From Pseudalkalibacillus decolorationis (GTDB lineage: Bacteria; Bacillota; Bacilli; Bacillales; Fictibacillaceae), in NCBI RefSeq assembly GCF_024609785.1, contig NZ_JANHJQ010000007.1:1-64000 (forward strand): 64,000 bases of DNA, in the 5' to 3' direction. The notes beneath the pieces are model-generated. The model was given only the letters and a program-made list of their open reading frames with translations, had not been told where the DNA came from and did no database searches. Positions 8,258 to 17,058 of the stretch are shown here, piece after piece. Within the stretch, counting starts at the first letter, position 1. Each line of letters opens with the position of its first letter. The position numbers were made by a program, and so were the translations under genes.

Positions 8258-8288
8258 AGGATGTTGCGTCGTGACATCCTTTTTTTTA
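8258..8288 (+). terminator. Terminator hairpin with T-run
   Basis: AGGATGT-N9-ACATCCT followed by eight T. No gene is obvious upstream on this strand, so it may end a small RNA or be a relic. Confidence 0.55.
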
Positions 8289-8379
8289 CGTTAAGAAACT
8301 ATAAAAATACTTTCTATAGTATAAGCGCAACTAAGGCGATCGCCAGCGCTAAGGCTTGGCGATAGCCAAGTTTTCTTTA
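8288..8379 (+). repeat. ACGTTAAGAAAGTATAA dispersed repeat, full copy
   Basis: ACGTTAAGAAACTATAAAA then TACTTTCTATAGTATAAGCG, CAACTAAGGCGATCGCCAGC, GCTAAGGCTTGGCGATAGCC and AAGTTTTCTTTA. It contains several nested inverted repeats and begins right at the T-run of a terminator. Confidence 0.85.
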
Positions 8380-8464
8380 TATGGCCATTTTTTCCAATAT
8401 AGAATAGTGTTCTGTATATGTCTTGCGTTTGGTCCCAAATAGATTAGAAATGAGGAAAGTTCAA

Positions 8465-10015
8465 ATGAGTATGCTTCATGTAAAAGGACTAACGCACGGT
8501 TTTGGTGACCGTACATTATTTAATGATATCGAATTTAGACTCCTAAAAGGGGAGCATGTCGGATTGGTTGGTGCTAATGGAACCGGCAAGTCCACTTTAT
8601 TAAAGCTTTTAACAGATAAAATCGATTCGGATGAAGGGGAGATAGAAATTCATCCTGGAATTGAGATGGGTTATTTAGAACAGCACCCAGATTTTAAAAG
8701 AGATCAAACGATTAAATCATACTTGAGAGGTGCTTTTCAATATCTCTTTGATCTAGAGAAAGAAATGATGCGTCTAACTGAAAGACTCTCTTTGGAGTCA
8801 AACGAGCAGTTAGAGGCGGACTTGATCCAATATGGAGAGATCCAAGAGACGTTGGAAGTGAACCGCTTTTATGAGCTTGACGCAACTATTGAAGAAATTG
8901 CTGCAGGGCTAGGAATTGCGGAGCTTGGCATGGATAGGGTGACTGCGGCCTTGTCTGGAGGACAGCGAACAAAGTTAATGCTCGCTAAATTGCTCTTGCA
9001 AAAGCCAGATATTCTATTATTAGACGAACCGACGAACTATTTAGATGACCTTCATATTCAATGGCTTCGTAATTATTTAGCGACATATCCAAATGCATTT
9101 GTTCTGATTTCGCATGATACAGCATTTATGAATGAGGTAGTCAATATCATTTATCATCTGGAGCACAGGACGATCACCCGGTATGTCGGTAATTATAAGG
9201 CATTCGTAGAGGCGTATGAATTAAGAAAGCAGCAAATCCATCAAGCCTTTAACAGGCAACAAAGGGAAATCAATAAGCTGGAAGATTATATCCAACGAAA
9301 TAAAGCACGTGCATCTACTGCAAAGCAGGCAAAAAGCAGGGAAAAGCAGCTCGGGAAAATTGAGCGAATTGATAAACCAGTCGTTCAACCGAAATCTTGG
9401 TTTGGCTTCCAAGTTTGCCGTGAACCAAATCAGGAAGTATTGACAACGCAAAATCTTGCAATAGGATATGAAAAACCATTGATCGATCATCTTAGTCTCA
9501 TTTTAAAAAAGAATGAGAAAATAGCAATCACAGGCTACAATGGAATCGGTAAGACGACAACTCTTAAAACGTTGCTTGGGCGTTTAAAGCCAGTCTCAGG
9601 TAATGTAAAAATCGGCAGCTTTGTTAGGCCAGCATACCTTGAACAGGAAATGGAGTTCTCTGGTAATGAGTCTGCATTACAATATGTATGGTCCAGGTAT
9701 CCGCTGATGGAAGAAAAAGAGGTACGAAAACGTCTAGCTAGATCTGGGTTGAAAAGTGAGCATATCTACCAACCGATTGCGACATTAAGCGGAGGAGAAC
9801 AAACGAAGGTACGTCTCTGCGTTTTAATGTTAGAAGAAAGTAATTTGCTAGTACTTGATGAACCAACCAACCACCTTGATATAAACGCAAAGGCAGCTTT
9901 GAAAAGTGCACTTGTAGAATATAAAGGGACTGTCCTGCTCGTTTCCCATGAACCGGATTTTTATGAAGAATGGGTATCAGGTATTTGGAATGTTGAAGAT
10001 TGGAGAAAAGTATAA
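8465..10015 (+). CDS. ABC-F family ATP-binding protein (YfmM-like)
   Basis: About 516 residues from ATG 8465 (GAGGAAAG five bases upstream; a TTG at 8423 lacks a site). Two ABC domains: first Walker A GANGTGKS (about 38-45), signature LSGGQ, Walker B ILLLDEP; second GYNGIGKTT, LSGGEQ and LLVLDEP. A charged, coiled linker rich in Lys/Arg/Gln (about 245-300) joins them and there is no membrane domain, so this is a soluble ribosome-acting translation or resistance factor. The opening MSMLHVKGLTHGFGDR resembles B. subtilis YfmM. A MITE-like element is inserted exactly at the stop codon. Confidence 0.9.
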   Translation: MSMLHVKGLTHGFGDRTLFNDIEFRLLKGEHVGLVGANGTGKSTLLKLLTDKIDSDEGEIEIHPGIEMGYLEQHPDFKRDQTIKSYLRGAFQYLFDLEKEMMRLTERLSLESNEQLEADLIQYGEIQETLEVNRFYELDATIEEIAAGLGIAELGMDRVTAALSGGQRTKLMLAKLLLQKPDILLLDEPTNYLDDLHIQWLRNYLATYPNAFVLISHDTAFMNEVVNIIYHLEHRTITRYVGNYKAFVEAYELRKQQIHQAFNRQQREINKLEDYIQRNKARASTAKQAKSREKQLGKIERIDKPVVQPKSWFGFQVCREPNQEVLTTQNLAIGYEKPLIDHLSLILKKNEKIAITGYNGIGKTTTLKTLLGRLKPVSGNVKIGSFVRPAYLEQEMEFSGNESALQYVWSRYPLMEEKEVRKRLARSGLKSEHIYQPIATLSGGEQTKVRLCVLMLEESNLLVLDEPTNHLDINAKAALKSALVEYKGTVLLVSHEPDFYEEWVSGIWNVEDWRKV

Positions 10016-10016
10016 G

Positions 10017-10356
10017 AGGTTGTTCAAAAAGTCCGGTGAAAATAGCTGTCGAATTTCTTCGTTCCTTGGAAAAGGAGTACACTTTTCCGGCGTGCGAGGC
10101 ACTGCTTCCGTAGAATATTCTTGTGCTCGGTCTCTTCGGACTTGCACACGGATGTGCTGACTTCGACGTTTTCACAGGACGTGAAGTAGTTAGTCGAAGT
10201 TCCATATGTACCTGCGTCTACAAGCGTATTCTTGGATGTAAGCTTCCTCGGTACAACTCGTAGTGTTTATGCAAGTACCGCTCGTCGTTCCGGTCCTCGA
10301 GACTATTCGCGCCTCGAACTTCTCGGCTCTTTTTATCCTCCTTTTTGAACACGCAC
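10017..10356 (+). mobile_element. MITE-like element, copy 1 (340 bp)
   Basis: Starts GGTTGTTCAAAAAGTCCGG and ends CCTCCTTTTTGAACACGCAC, so the ends carry the inverted repeat GTTCAAAAAG/CTTTTTGAAC. It is flanked by the direct repeat TATAAG (10011-10016 and 10357-10362), which includes the TAA stop of the ABC-F gene. The interior encodes nothing convincing and is rich in paired segments around ACAGGACGT. A 135-bp part is found inverted in copy 4 at 19.7 kb. Confidence 0.85.
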
Positions 10357-10392
10357 TATAAGTGAGTAATACGGGTAATAAAGGAGGCAGCG

Positions 10393-11331
10393 TTAAACGC
10401 TTGTCTCCTTTTTCCTTACTAACGAATAAATACTGAAATCGGAAGCAAGTTCTGTATTTTGAAAAACGTTTCGGGCACTTTCCAGCAGTTCTTGTTCGTT
10501 ATTTTTATAACGTGCACTAATGTGTGTAAGAATGAGCCGTTGAACATTGGCTTGCCTTGCTATCGTGGCTGCTTGCACGGTGGTAGAATGATGAAATTCC
10601 ACTGCTTTTTCCTCTAAGCCTTCCTGAAATGTGGCTTCATGGATAAGAAGATCCGCTTTTTCCGCTAAATCAAAGGTGGATTTTGTTGGACGAGTATCTC
10701 CGCATACTGTAATGACTCTCCCTAATTGGTCGGGACCCGTAAATTCTTTTCCATTCAAAATCCGACCATCCTCAAGTTTAGTTGTCTCACCATTTTTTAG
10801 TTTTTTATAAATCGGTCCTGGTGGAACACCTAACTTTTTTAGTTGATCCACATTTAATTTCCCAGGTTGATTAGGCTCTTTGATGCGATAACCATAGGAA
10901 GGGATGACATGGTCGAGTAGGGCTACTTTAATTGTGTAACCATCCACTTTTTCCAAATAATCATCTCCAATTTCGATGATGGTGAGAGGGTATTTCAAGT
11001 ACGTTTGACTTGTTTCAAGCGTAACTTTGATAAACTCACGTATCCCCTTTGGACCATAAATGGTTAACGGGGTTTCTCCTCCTTGAAAGGAGCGTGTACC
11101 CAATACTCCCGGAAGCCCATATATATGATCACCGTGCATGTGGGTGATAAAGATCCTCGTTATTTGTGTTAATTTTAAATTCGTATGTAAAACCTGATGC
11201 TGAGTCGCTTCCCCACAATCAAAAAGCCAAACCTCACCGTTAAGGTTCGTTAAAAACTTCAATGCAATCGCAGTTACATTTCGTTCTTTTGAAGGAATGC
11301 CTGCACCAGTACCCAAAAAATGAAATTCCAT
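10393..11331 (-). CDS. rnz: Ribonuclease Z
   Basis: A 312-residue metallo-beta-lactamase nuclease that cuts the 3' trailer from tRNA precursors lacking CCA. The zinc motif T-H64-M-H66-G-D68-H69 is intact, as are the PxKxG segment (YGPKGIREF), the exosite arm region (about 160-205), the GDTRPT motif with the bridging aspartate, and the final LTHISARY histidine. Length is normal. The gene stands alone, convergent with the MITE-bearing ABC-F gene, and has a repeat array upstream. Confidence 0.96.
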   Translation of the reverse strand: MEFHFLGTGAGIPSKERNVTAIALKFLTNLNGEVWLFDCGEATQHQVLHTNLKLTQITRIFITHMHGDHIYGLPGVLGTRSFQGGETPLTIYGPKGIREFIKVTLETSQTYLKYPLTIIEIGDDYLEKVDGYTIKVALLDHVIPSYGYRIKEPNQPGKLNVDQLKKLGVPPGPIYKKLKNGETTKLEDGRILNGKEFTGPDQLGRVITVCGDTRPTKSTFDLAEKADLLIHEATFQEGLEEKAVEFHHSTTVQAATIARQANVQRLILTHISARYKNNEQELLESARNVFQNTELASDFSIYSLVRKKETSV

Positions 11332-11372
11332 CTTTTATTACTCCTATCCTGGTAATCCAGTTACAGCTTTAA

Positions 11373-11716
11373 AGCAGTCGCTTTCACTTTTCATGTCTAG
11401 TTCCAGCTCCTAGGTGCTCGAGGTCGCTTCACCTTTTCATTAAACACGAAAACCATGTGTTCTACTGAAAAGCCTCCAGCGCTTTACGCCCTAGGCAGTC
11501 GCTTCACCTTTTCATTGAACACGAAAACCATGTGTTCTTCAAAAAGCTTCCAGCGCTTTACGCCCTAGGCAGTCGCTTCCACTTTTTATGTCTAGTTCCA
11601 GCGCCTAGGTGCTCGAGGTCGCTTCACCTTTTCATTAAACACGAAAACCATGTGTTCTACTGAAAAGCTTCCAGCGCTTTACGCACCTAAGCAGTCGCTT
11701 CCACTTTTCATCTCTA
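11373..11716. repeat. Tandem/dispersed repeat array of about 75-bp cores
   Basis: Three cores (about 11423-11495, 11497-11567 and 11618-11692) share GTCGCTTCACCTTTTCATT, AACACGAAAACCATGTGTTC and CTTCCAGCGCTTTACG. Cores are separated or bounded by GTCTAGTTCCAGCGCCTAGG and GCAGTCGCTTCCACTTTT. Each core can form an AACAC..GTGTT hairpin. The GTCTAG-TCCAGC block also occurs in the 19.1 kb and 20.3 kb repeats, so the families are related. No coding potential. Confidence 0.8.
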
Positions 11717-11851
11717 GTATATCATTTTGCCTTCTACTTCAAACCTAGTTATAAATCAGTCTTCAGTCGGAACTAAAACCAATCCGATGTCCGTTATGGG
11801 AAATTCATTGTTCCCTTAGACTAAGGATAACGACAAATCACTATGAGGAGA

Positions 11852-11971
11852 ATGATGATGCGTTTTATTCCAAAATGGATCAGTCAGGGGAACACAATAA
11901 TACCAATTACACCAAGAGACAAAGCTATAGAAGAGATGACGACCCGCAAAAGCACTTATAATTTTATTTAA
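11852..11971 (+). CDS. Possible 39-residue small protein
   Basis: ATG 11852 follows GAGGAG closely and opens a frame of 39 codons (MMMRFIPKWISQGNTIIPIT onward). It ends 19 bases before the toast-rack gene and would be its operon partner. Toast-rack genes are often preceded by small membrane or phage-shock-type proteins; this one is not hydrophobic enough to be one and I recognise no family. It may be a leader peptide or chance. Confidence 0.35.
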   Translation: MMMRFIPKWISQGNTIIPITPRDKAIEEMTTRKSTYNFI

Positions 11972-11990
11972 TAGAAGGAGATGGATGTAA

Positions 11991-12635
11991 ATGTTGATGC
12001 AAGAGAAAACATCGAAAAAACATGTAATTGAAAAGAGTAACGAAAAAGAACTGGATGTAACGATAGAGATGGGAATTGGAAAGTTAAAATTATCAGGTGG
12101 TACTGAACAAATTATGGAAGGTAAATTCACCTACAGAGGTGAGGGGCTTGAACCTTCCTTTGAGTATGAGAAGGATGATGACAAAGGGAGACTTGTTATC
12201 GCGCAAAATTCAGTAAGTAAGTGGGGACAGTCTTTCTCAGCTAAACAGGATTGGAATTTCGCTTTAAATAGGCAACTTCCTCTTTCTTTATGCGTTGAGC
12301 TTGGAACAGGGAAATCTGAACTCAATTTAACAGAATTAAATTTGAACGAACTAACAATTGATGCGGGTGTAGGAGAAACGATCATTGATTTATCTGGGAA
12401 TTGGGAAAAAAGCTTTAAAGCTGAATTGAATTCCGGAGTTGGAAAAACCAAAATTTTATTACCAAAAGAGATTGGAACAAGAATTAAGATTGAAAAAGGA
12501 GTCGGCAAGGTAAAAGCAGATTATTTTATGACTGTAGGTGACGCCCATCAAAACCAAGCGTATGATACTGCAGATGTAAAAATCGATATCGAACTGAACG
12601 TTGGAGTGGGAGAAGTCATTTTGGAGCAAGTCTAA
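11991..12635 (+). CDS. Toast-rack family protein (LiaF/DUF4097-like beta solenoid)
   Basis: A 214-residue protein built from repeated short strands with Gly turns: EMGIGKLKLSGG, ELGTGKSELNLTELNL, DAGVGETIIDLSG, SGVGKTKILLPKEIG, KGVGKVKADYF and a final NVGVGEVILEQV. This periodic V-G-x-G/K pattern is the toast-rack beta-helical domain seen in cell-envelope stress proteins of the LiaF type. No transmembrane segment or signal peptide is evident, so it is cytosolic or attached through a partner. The start ATG 11991 follows AAGGAG at about 10 bases; ATG 11997 is also possible. Confidence 0.82.
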   Translation: MLMQEKTSKKHVIEKSNEKELDVTIEMGIGKLKLSGGTEQIMEGKFTYRGEGLEPSFEYEKDDDKGRLVIAQNSVSKWGQSFSAKQDWNFALNRQLPLSLCVELGTGKSELNLTELNLNELTIDAGVGETIIDLSGNWEKSFKAELNSGVGKTKILLPKEIGTRIKIEKGVGKVKADYFMTVGDAHQNQAYDTADVKIDIELNVGVGEVILEQV

Positions 12636-12701
12636 CCTTGAATGCCTCAAGTAGGCTTTTTACATCGTTCAGGAAATTATAAAAGTTGTCGATAAATGAT
12701 C

Positions 12702-12919
12702 AATAGGTTTGTGATTGTTCATCTTTTAGACCGGTCTAAGCGTAATTTAGCGTTAAAATTAGTAGTAACTTTTCTACTAACGTATATAAGTAATATATTC
12801 TATAAATAAAACGCAGATATTACAGCCGTACAGAGAATAATTCATCCGGAAATTCGGGAATTCAGCCGCACAGAGAATAATCCAGCCAAAAACTCTGGAC
12901 ACCAGGATAACGAGGCAAT
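12702..12919 (+). repeat. Composite repeat element with 20-bp units, short copy
   Basis: A head (GGTTTGTGATTG..GGTCTAAGCG.AATTTAGCGTTAAAA, 12702-12785) and a tail (GACACCAGGATAA, from 12898) enclose four 20-bp half units alternating between AATTCATCCGGAAATTCGGG-like and AATTCAGCCGCACAGAGAAT-like sequences. The same head, units and tail, with about 13 half units, occur at 62338-62755. Confidence 0.75.
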
Positions 12920-12996
12920 AGAATTAAGGTCCAAAGGTATGGTACTACTGAAATTCTCCCCTCATCTTATATCTTCTTGCTACAATAAAAAGATGT

Positions 12997-13027
12997 AAGA
13001 ACCAAGTGCATTGTACTTGGTTCTTTA
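12997..13027. terminator. Terminator hairpin
   Basis: AAGAACCAAGT-N7-ACTTGGTTCTTT, an 11-bp perfect stem followed by TTA-rich DNA. It lies far from either gene end and could act in both directions. Confidence 0.65.
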
Positions 13028-13169
13028 TTATACTGGTAAAAAATTAAGAGTAATAAGGGGGACGGGGCTGTAAAATTCAACTCTCGTAAGGTATAAATAA
13101 AGTTTCGCTGATATAGAGAAATTGATAGATGCCGTGCTTTCTTAATTTGATGAGACCATGAACACGCTT

Positions 13170-14294
13170 TTACCCGATATTTGTACTTTTTTTCGTGAAA
13201 TCTTCATCAGGATAGTACGCATTTTTGACTAGAAGGTTCGGACCAAGACATTTTACAGCCGGACAATGACAACTGACAGATCCAGCAAGATCGCTGTTCA
13301 TCCAACGGTCGTACACTTCCTGTAATGAGTCGGTTTGCAGATTTCCGAGCGGAGGTGCATCACCGAAATCGGTTACGATCACATTCCCGTCGAATATATT
13401 CACATTGATCCTCGATCGACCATCCGGGTCATTCCGAACCGTCACATTTTTCTCTTGATAGAGTCTTCGTAACAAATCAAGATCTTCAGGCTGGTTACTG
13501 CATGGATAAAAGGGAAGTGTGCCGAACAGCATCCATACATTTGGATCACGTTCATTTAAAAGTCGATGGATTCCTTCACGGATTTCCGGTAAAGTCACGA
13601 CCTCCAAACCACTTGCGAAGGCACTTGGGTACATAGGATGAACTTCGTGTCTCTGGCATCCCATTTCAACGATTTGTTTATGAATGCCCCCTAGATGAGG
13701 CAGTGTTCGCTTATTCAGCATCGTTTCCGCCGAAACAATTACACCCGCTGAAGTAAGAGCCTGTGCGTTCTCTACCATTCTTTTGAAATAGTTCTCTCGT
13801 TGTTGGACGGCAGGTTTTTTCTCCATCATCGCAAAACCAATTTCATTAAAATCCTCAATGGAGCCGTAATTATGAGATATATGTAAAACATCCAAATAAG
13901 GAGTGATAAGCTCGTAACGCTTTAAATCAAGGGTTAAGTTTGAATTGATCTGTGTTCGTACACCACGTTCATGTGCATATCGCAGCAAAGGAACAACGTA
14001 TTCTTTTACCGATTTCATTGATAGCATTGGTTCTCCGCCAGTAATGCTAAGTGCACGTAACTGCGGGACTTCCTCCAACCGTCGAAGCATAAGGTCAAGT
14101 GGGAGTGCATTTGGATCCTTTGGCTGTAACGTATAACCAACGGCGCAATGTTCGCAGCGCATGTTGCAGAGTGTTGTTGTTGTAAATTCGATATTGCTTA
14201 AAACCATGCGACCGTGTTCCTCAACATCGAGATAAGCTTCCCATGGATCATTGTTAGGTGTTATATTTGGTAACCGATTTGTTTCTTTTAACAT
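13170..14294 (-). CDS. yfkAB: Radical SAM protein YfkAB
   Basis: A 374-residue radical SAM protein with the 4Fe-4S motif C43-x3-C47-x2-C50 (CNMRCEHC), the GGEP SAM-binding motif (ITGGEPMLS, about 99) and a cysteine-containing C-terminal region (CHCPAVKCLGPN). It matches the Bacillus YfkAB family, whose reaction is not established. It starts at ATG 14294 after GGAGTT. Monocistronic, next to an unrelated acetyltransferase gene. Confidence 0.92.
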   Translation of the reverse strand: MLKETNRLPNITPNNDPWEAYLDVEEHGRMVLSNIEFTTTTLCNMRCEHCAVGYTLQPKDPNALPLDLMLRRLEEVPQLRALSITGGEPMLSMKSVKEYVVPLLRYAHERGVRTQINSNLTLDLKRYELITPYLDVLHISHNYGSIEDFNEIGFAMMEKKPAVQQRENYFKRMVENAQALTSAGVIVSAETMLNKRTLPHLGGIHKQIVEMGCQRHEVHPMYPSAFASGLEVVTLPEIREGIHRLLNERDPNVWMLFGTLPFYPCSNQPEDLDLLRRLYQEKNVTVRNDPDGRSRINVNIFDGNVIVTDFGDAPPLGNLQTDSLQEVYDRWMNSDLAGSVSCHCPAVKCLGPNLLVKNAYYPDEDFTKKSTNIG

Positions 14295-14379
14295 AGTGAA
14301 CTCCTTTAACTCTTACAAAATCTAGTCCACTCATACTATAGCACGAAAGACTCGCATTCCCGCAGGTTCCGCAATATTC

Positions 14380-14844
14380 TTATAATTGCTTTTCCATCAC
14401 AATTCCGGTTGCTTCATAACCTAATCGGTTGTATAGCTTTATCGCACCAGCATTTTTTCCGAATACATGAAGTCCAACCTTCCGTGCGCCAAGGTCTTTT
14501 GCACGTTTGTGATACATCTCAATAGCTTCGGAACCATATCCTTTTCCACGATGTGTTGGGTCCATCCAAATTTCATAAATGAATGCTTTTTTCTCATCTT
14601 TATCAAAAAAGTACCAGATGACTCCAACACTCTTCTGCAACTGGTCATCAACGAGTTTGAAAATAAAGTGGTCTTCAGTATGCTGACCATCGCTTAATAG
14701 CTCATTGAATTGTTTGGAAGCTTGTTCGGAAGCCCTTTCGAGCGTAATGTCATAGTTTTCACTGATTTCTTGTGTGTACTCTTTTAGAGATCGGGCTCTA
14801 AAATTCATAAACTCTTGTTCATTCATTTCTTGAAATTGAATCAA
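14380..14844 (-). CDS. GNAT-family N-acetyltransferase
   Basis: About 154 residues from TTG 14844, which lies behind AAGGGGTGATC; an ATG-type start at 14874 gives a longer form but has no ribosome binding site. The acetyl-CoA loop is R-G-K-G-Y-G (in MDPTHRGKGYGSEAIEMYHK) and the C-terminal LHVFGKNAGAIKLYNRLGYE is the standard last GNAT motif. The substrate is unknown. It resembles the YycN subgroup of Bacillus acetyltransferases. Confidence 0.85.
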   Translation of the reverse strand: MIQFQEMNEQEFMNFRARSLKEYTQEISENYDITLERASEQASKQFNELLSDGQHTEDHFIFKLVDDQLQKSVGVIWYFFDKDEKKAFIYEIWMDPTHRGKGYGSEAIEMYHKRAKDLGARKVGLHVFGKNAGAIKLYNRLGYEATGIVMEKQL

Positions 14845-15014
14845 TACGATCACCCCTTGCTCATATTTTACCATCTCTATTGAAAATTAAGGAATGATTT
14901 TACTGAAAATGCTACTTAATTAAGGCGTTTCTCTCAATCGAAAAAAAATAGTGATCTATTAACCTATCTCTATTCGTAAGCTTATTGAAACTATTAAAAG
15001 GAGGAATCTTTATT

Positions 15015-15428
15015 ATGTTTAAGAAGATTGCAACTACGGGACTAGCTTTAACTTTAGGACTAGGCATCGGTTCAGCGGGAATGGTTTCCGCATCAAGTAA
15101 TGACACAGGTTTAGAAACGGACACTGCTGTAAACGCAAGTCTCCAGAGCGAAGAGAATTCTTCAAGTATTGACTTAGGAACAGGATTGGGTCTTGATTTA
15201 GATCTTGATAACGTTCTTGATTTAGGAGATGAAGGAAACAACAATTCTGGTTTGGAGCTTGGAACAGTAATAGGAGGATCGGTTGATAGCGATGACGAAT
15301 CCGATTCTTCAAGTGCTAATCTTGAAACGGGATTAGGCTTAGATTTAAACCTTGATAACATTCTCGACTCTGATGATGAAGGGGACAACGAGTCTTCAGA
15401 CGATGATTTGCTAGGTGATATCCTCTAA
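15015..15428 (+). CDS. Secreted Asp-rich protein with two GLGLDL repeats
   Basis: A 137-residue exported protein starting at ATG 15015, ten bases after AAAGGAGG. A signal peptide (KKIATTGLALTLGLGIGSAG) likely ends at VSA-SS near residue 27. The mature part is very acidic, with two copies of a block: GTGLGLDLDLDNVLDLGDEG (about 57-76) and ETGLGLDLNLDNILDSDDEG (about 103-122). No cysteine, anchor or catalytic motif. I recognise no family; the Asp-rich repeats suggest calcium or surface-polymer binding, which is inference. It has its own terminator. Confidence 0.8.
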   Translation: MFKKIATTGLALTLGLGIGSAGMVSASSNDTGLETDTAVNASLQSEENSSSIDLGTGLGLDLDLDNVLDLGDEGNNNSGLELGTVIGGSVDSDDESDSSSANLETGLGLDLNLDNILDSDDEGDNESSDDDLLGDIL

Positions 15429-15452
15429 ACATTTCATAAAATAGTATAGTTA

Positions 15453-15488
15453 AACAGCTACTTCATTCCGAAGTGGCTGTTTTTTCTT
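15453..15488 (+). terminator. Terminator of the Asp-rich protein gene
   Basis: AACAGCTACTTC-ATTC-CGAAGTGGCTGTT, followed by TTTTTC, 25 bases after the stop. Confidence 0.85.
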
Positions 15489-15581
15489 TAATGCTAATAA
15501 GGAAAAAGATAGATTTTCAAGCAACTTGAGTGAGTCAGAAGACGAGTCTATGTCATAATGGAAAAAAAGGAGGGGATTTCA

Positions 15582-16577
15582 ATGAAAGCAATCGTACATA
15601 CTTCGCCACAAGGAATAGAAGGAATGGCACTTCAAGGTTTTGAGAGTACTGTCCCAAAATCGGGTGAGGTGAAAATTCAATTAAAATCAGCAGGGTTAAA
15701 CCATAGGGACCTTTTTGTATTAACCCGTCACGATGAGGGTGAGCCTCCATTTGTGGTTGGATCAGATGGAGCGGGTGTGATCGTTGAAGCTGGAGCGAAT
15801 GTAAATAATGTAAAGGTCGGGGACGAGGTCGTGATCAACCCAAGTCTTAATTGGTACACGAAATCACCAGCACCTCCAGAAGAGTTCGGAATTCTTGGCT
15901 TTCCATCAAACGGGACTTTCGCTGAAGAAGTGGTTATTTCAGCGGAAAACGTAGAACCGAAACCAACACATTTGAATTGGACTGAAGCTGGGGTGCTCCC
16001 ACTTGCAGCGTTAACGGCTTACCGCGCTCTTTTCACTAGAGGGAACGTTCAGGAAGGTCAGCATGTTTTGTTACCTGGGGTTGGCAGCGGTGTAATCACA
16101 TTCATTTTACAATTTGCAAAAGCGGTTGGTGCTAAAGTGACGGTAACCTCGAGAAGTGAATCGAAACGGCAACAGGCGCTAGAACTAGGGGCAGACCGTG
16201 CTATTGATAGTGAGGGAGACTGGAAGGAAGCATTGAACGATGAAAAAGCGGACCTTGTCATTGAAAGTGTTGGGGCAGCTACATTCGCCAAATCACTGGA
16301 TCGAATCAAGCCGGGTGGAACCGTTGTCACATTCGGGGCATCCGCAGGAGATGAAATATCGCTTAATATCCGAAATTTCTTTTACGGACAATACAATCTA
16401 TTAGGAACTACGATGGGGAGTCGTGATGAATTCCGAGAAATGCTTCAATTTATCAAGAAATACAACATCAAGCCTATTATTGATAAAACCTTTAGTTTAG
16501 AGGAAGCTGACATTGCCTTTAAGCGTTTAGAAGCAGCTGAACAGTTTGGTAAAATCGGATTCACGATTTCAAAATAA
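15582..16577 (+). CDS. Zinc-type MDR alcohol dehydrogenase/quinone oxidoreductase-like protein
   Basis: A 331-residue medium-chain dehydrogenase/reductase from ATG 15582 (AAGGAGGGG site). GroES-like N-terminal domain (about 25-110) and Rossmann domain with the GVGSGV nucleotide loop (in LLPGVGSGVITF) and a TSRSESKR segment that favours NADPH. The cysteines that bind structural zinc in true alcohol dehydrogenases are absent, which points to the quinone-oxidoreductase branch, close to B. subtilis YogA in sequence feel. It probably reduces quinones or enones. Monocistronic. Confidence 0.85.
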   Translation: MKAIVHTSPQGIEGMALQGFESTVPKSGEVKIQLKSAGLNHRDLFVLTRHDEGEPPFVVGSDGAGVIVEAGANVNNVKVGDEVVINPSLNWYTKSPAPPEEFGILGFPSNGTFAEEVVISAENVEPKPTHLNWTEAGVLPLAALTAYRALFTRGNVQEGQHVLLPGVGSGVITFILQFAKAVGAKVTVTSRSESKRQQALELGADRAIDSEGDWKEALNDEKADLVIESVGAATFAKSLDRIKPGGTVVTFGASAGDEISLNIRNFFYGQYNLLGTTMGSRDEFREMLQFIKKYNIKPIIDKTFSLEEADIAFKRLEAAEQFGKIGFTISK

Positions 16578-16632
16578 TTCTTGAATAATGAGATATCATT
16601 TTGTGCATCATATCGAAAAAAGGTGATGTGCG

Positions 16633-17022
16633 ATGAAACGATATTTTCTCAATACCCTGCTTGTTTTCGGGGTTGCTATCGCGATTTTAACAGTATTTCA
16701 GAAACTTGAGTTCACGGAGATGAGAGCTAAAGCTGAGACACCAGTGGAGGTAAGGCAAAATAAGCTTGAGGTTGAACTTGATGATTTCTATTTTGAACCT
16801 GACGAAATTAAATTGAAAGTCAATCAACCAACTACACTAATTCTTGAAAATGAAGGTGATGTTCAACACACGTTCACAGTTCGAGCATTAAATATTGATG
16901 TTGTGTTGGAACCAGGTGAGAAAAAAGAGATTGTCGTAAAACCGAACAAGACCGGTACCTTTGAGCTCATCTGTAGATTCCATCAAGAAAAAATGGTCGG
17001 AAAAGTCATTGTGACCCAATAA
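16633..17022 (+). CDS. Membrane-anchored cupredoxin-domain protein
   Basis: A 129-residue protein from ATG 16633 (AAAAAGGTGATG). One N-terminal signal anchor (about 5-22) and a cupredoxin domain (about 43-129). The type-1 copper ligands are all visible: H79 (QHTF), C114 and H117 (ICRFH), and M121. It is therefore likely a surface electron carrier or copper-binding protein, related to the EfeO N-terminal and plastocyanin-like cupredoxins. No oxidase or copper exporter gene is adjacent. Confidence 0.87.
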   Translation: MKRYFLNTLLVFGVAIAILTVFQKLEFTEMRAKAETPVEVRQNKLEVELDDFYFEPDEIKLKVNQPTTLILENEGDVQHTFTVRALNIDVVLEPGEKKEIVVKPNKTGTFELICRFHQEKMVGKVIVTQ

Positions 17023-17058
17023 AGTTTAAAGAGTGCCTCTATTCTTAACGTGCAAATA

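Noticed and set aside
10020-10356. Two long frames (plus 9948-10160 and minus 9738-10205) across the ABC-F end and MITE
   Set aside because: They run out of frame through the ABC-F gene into the repeat, lack ribosome binding sites and are not found in the other element copies.
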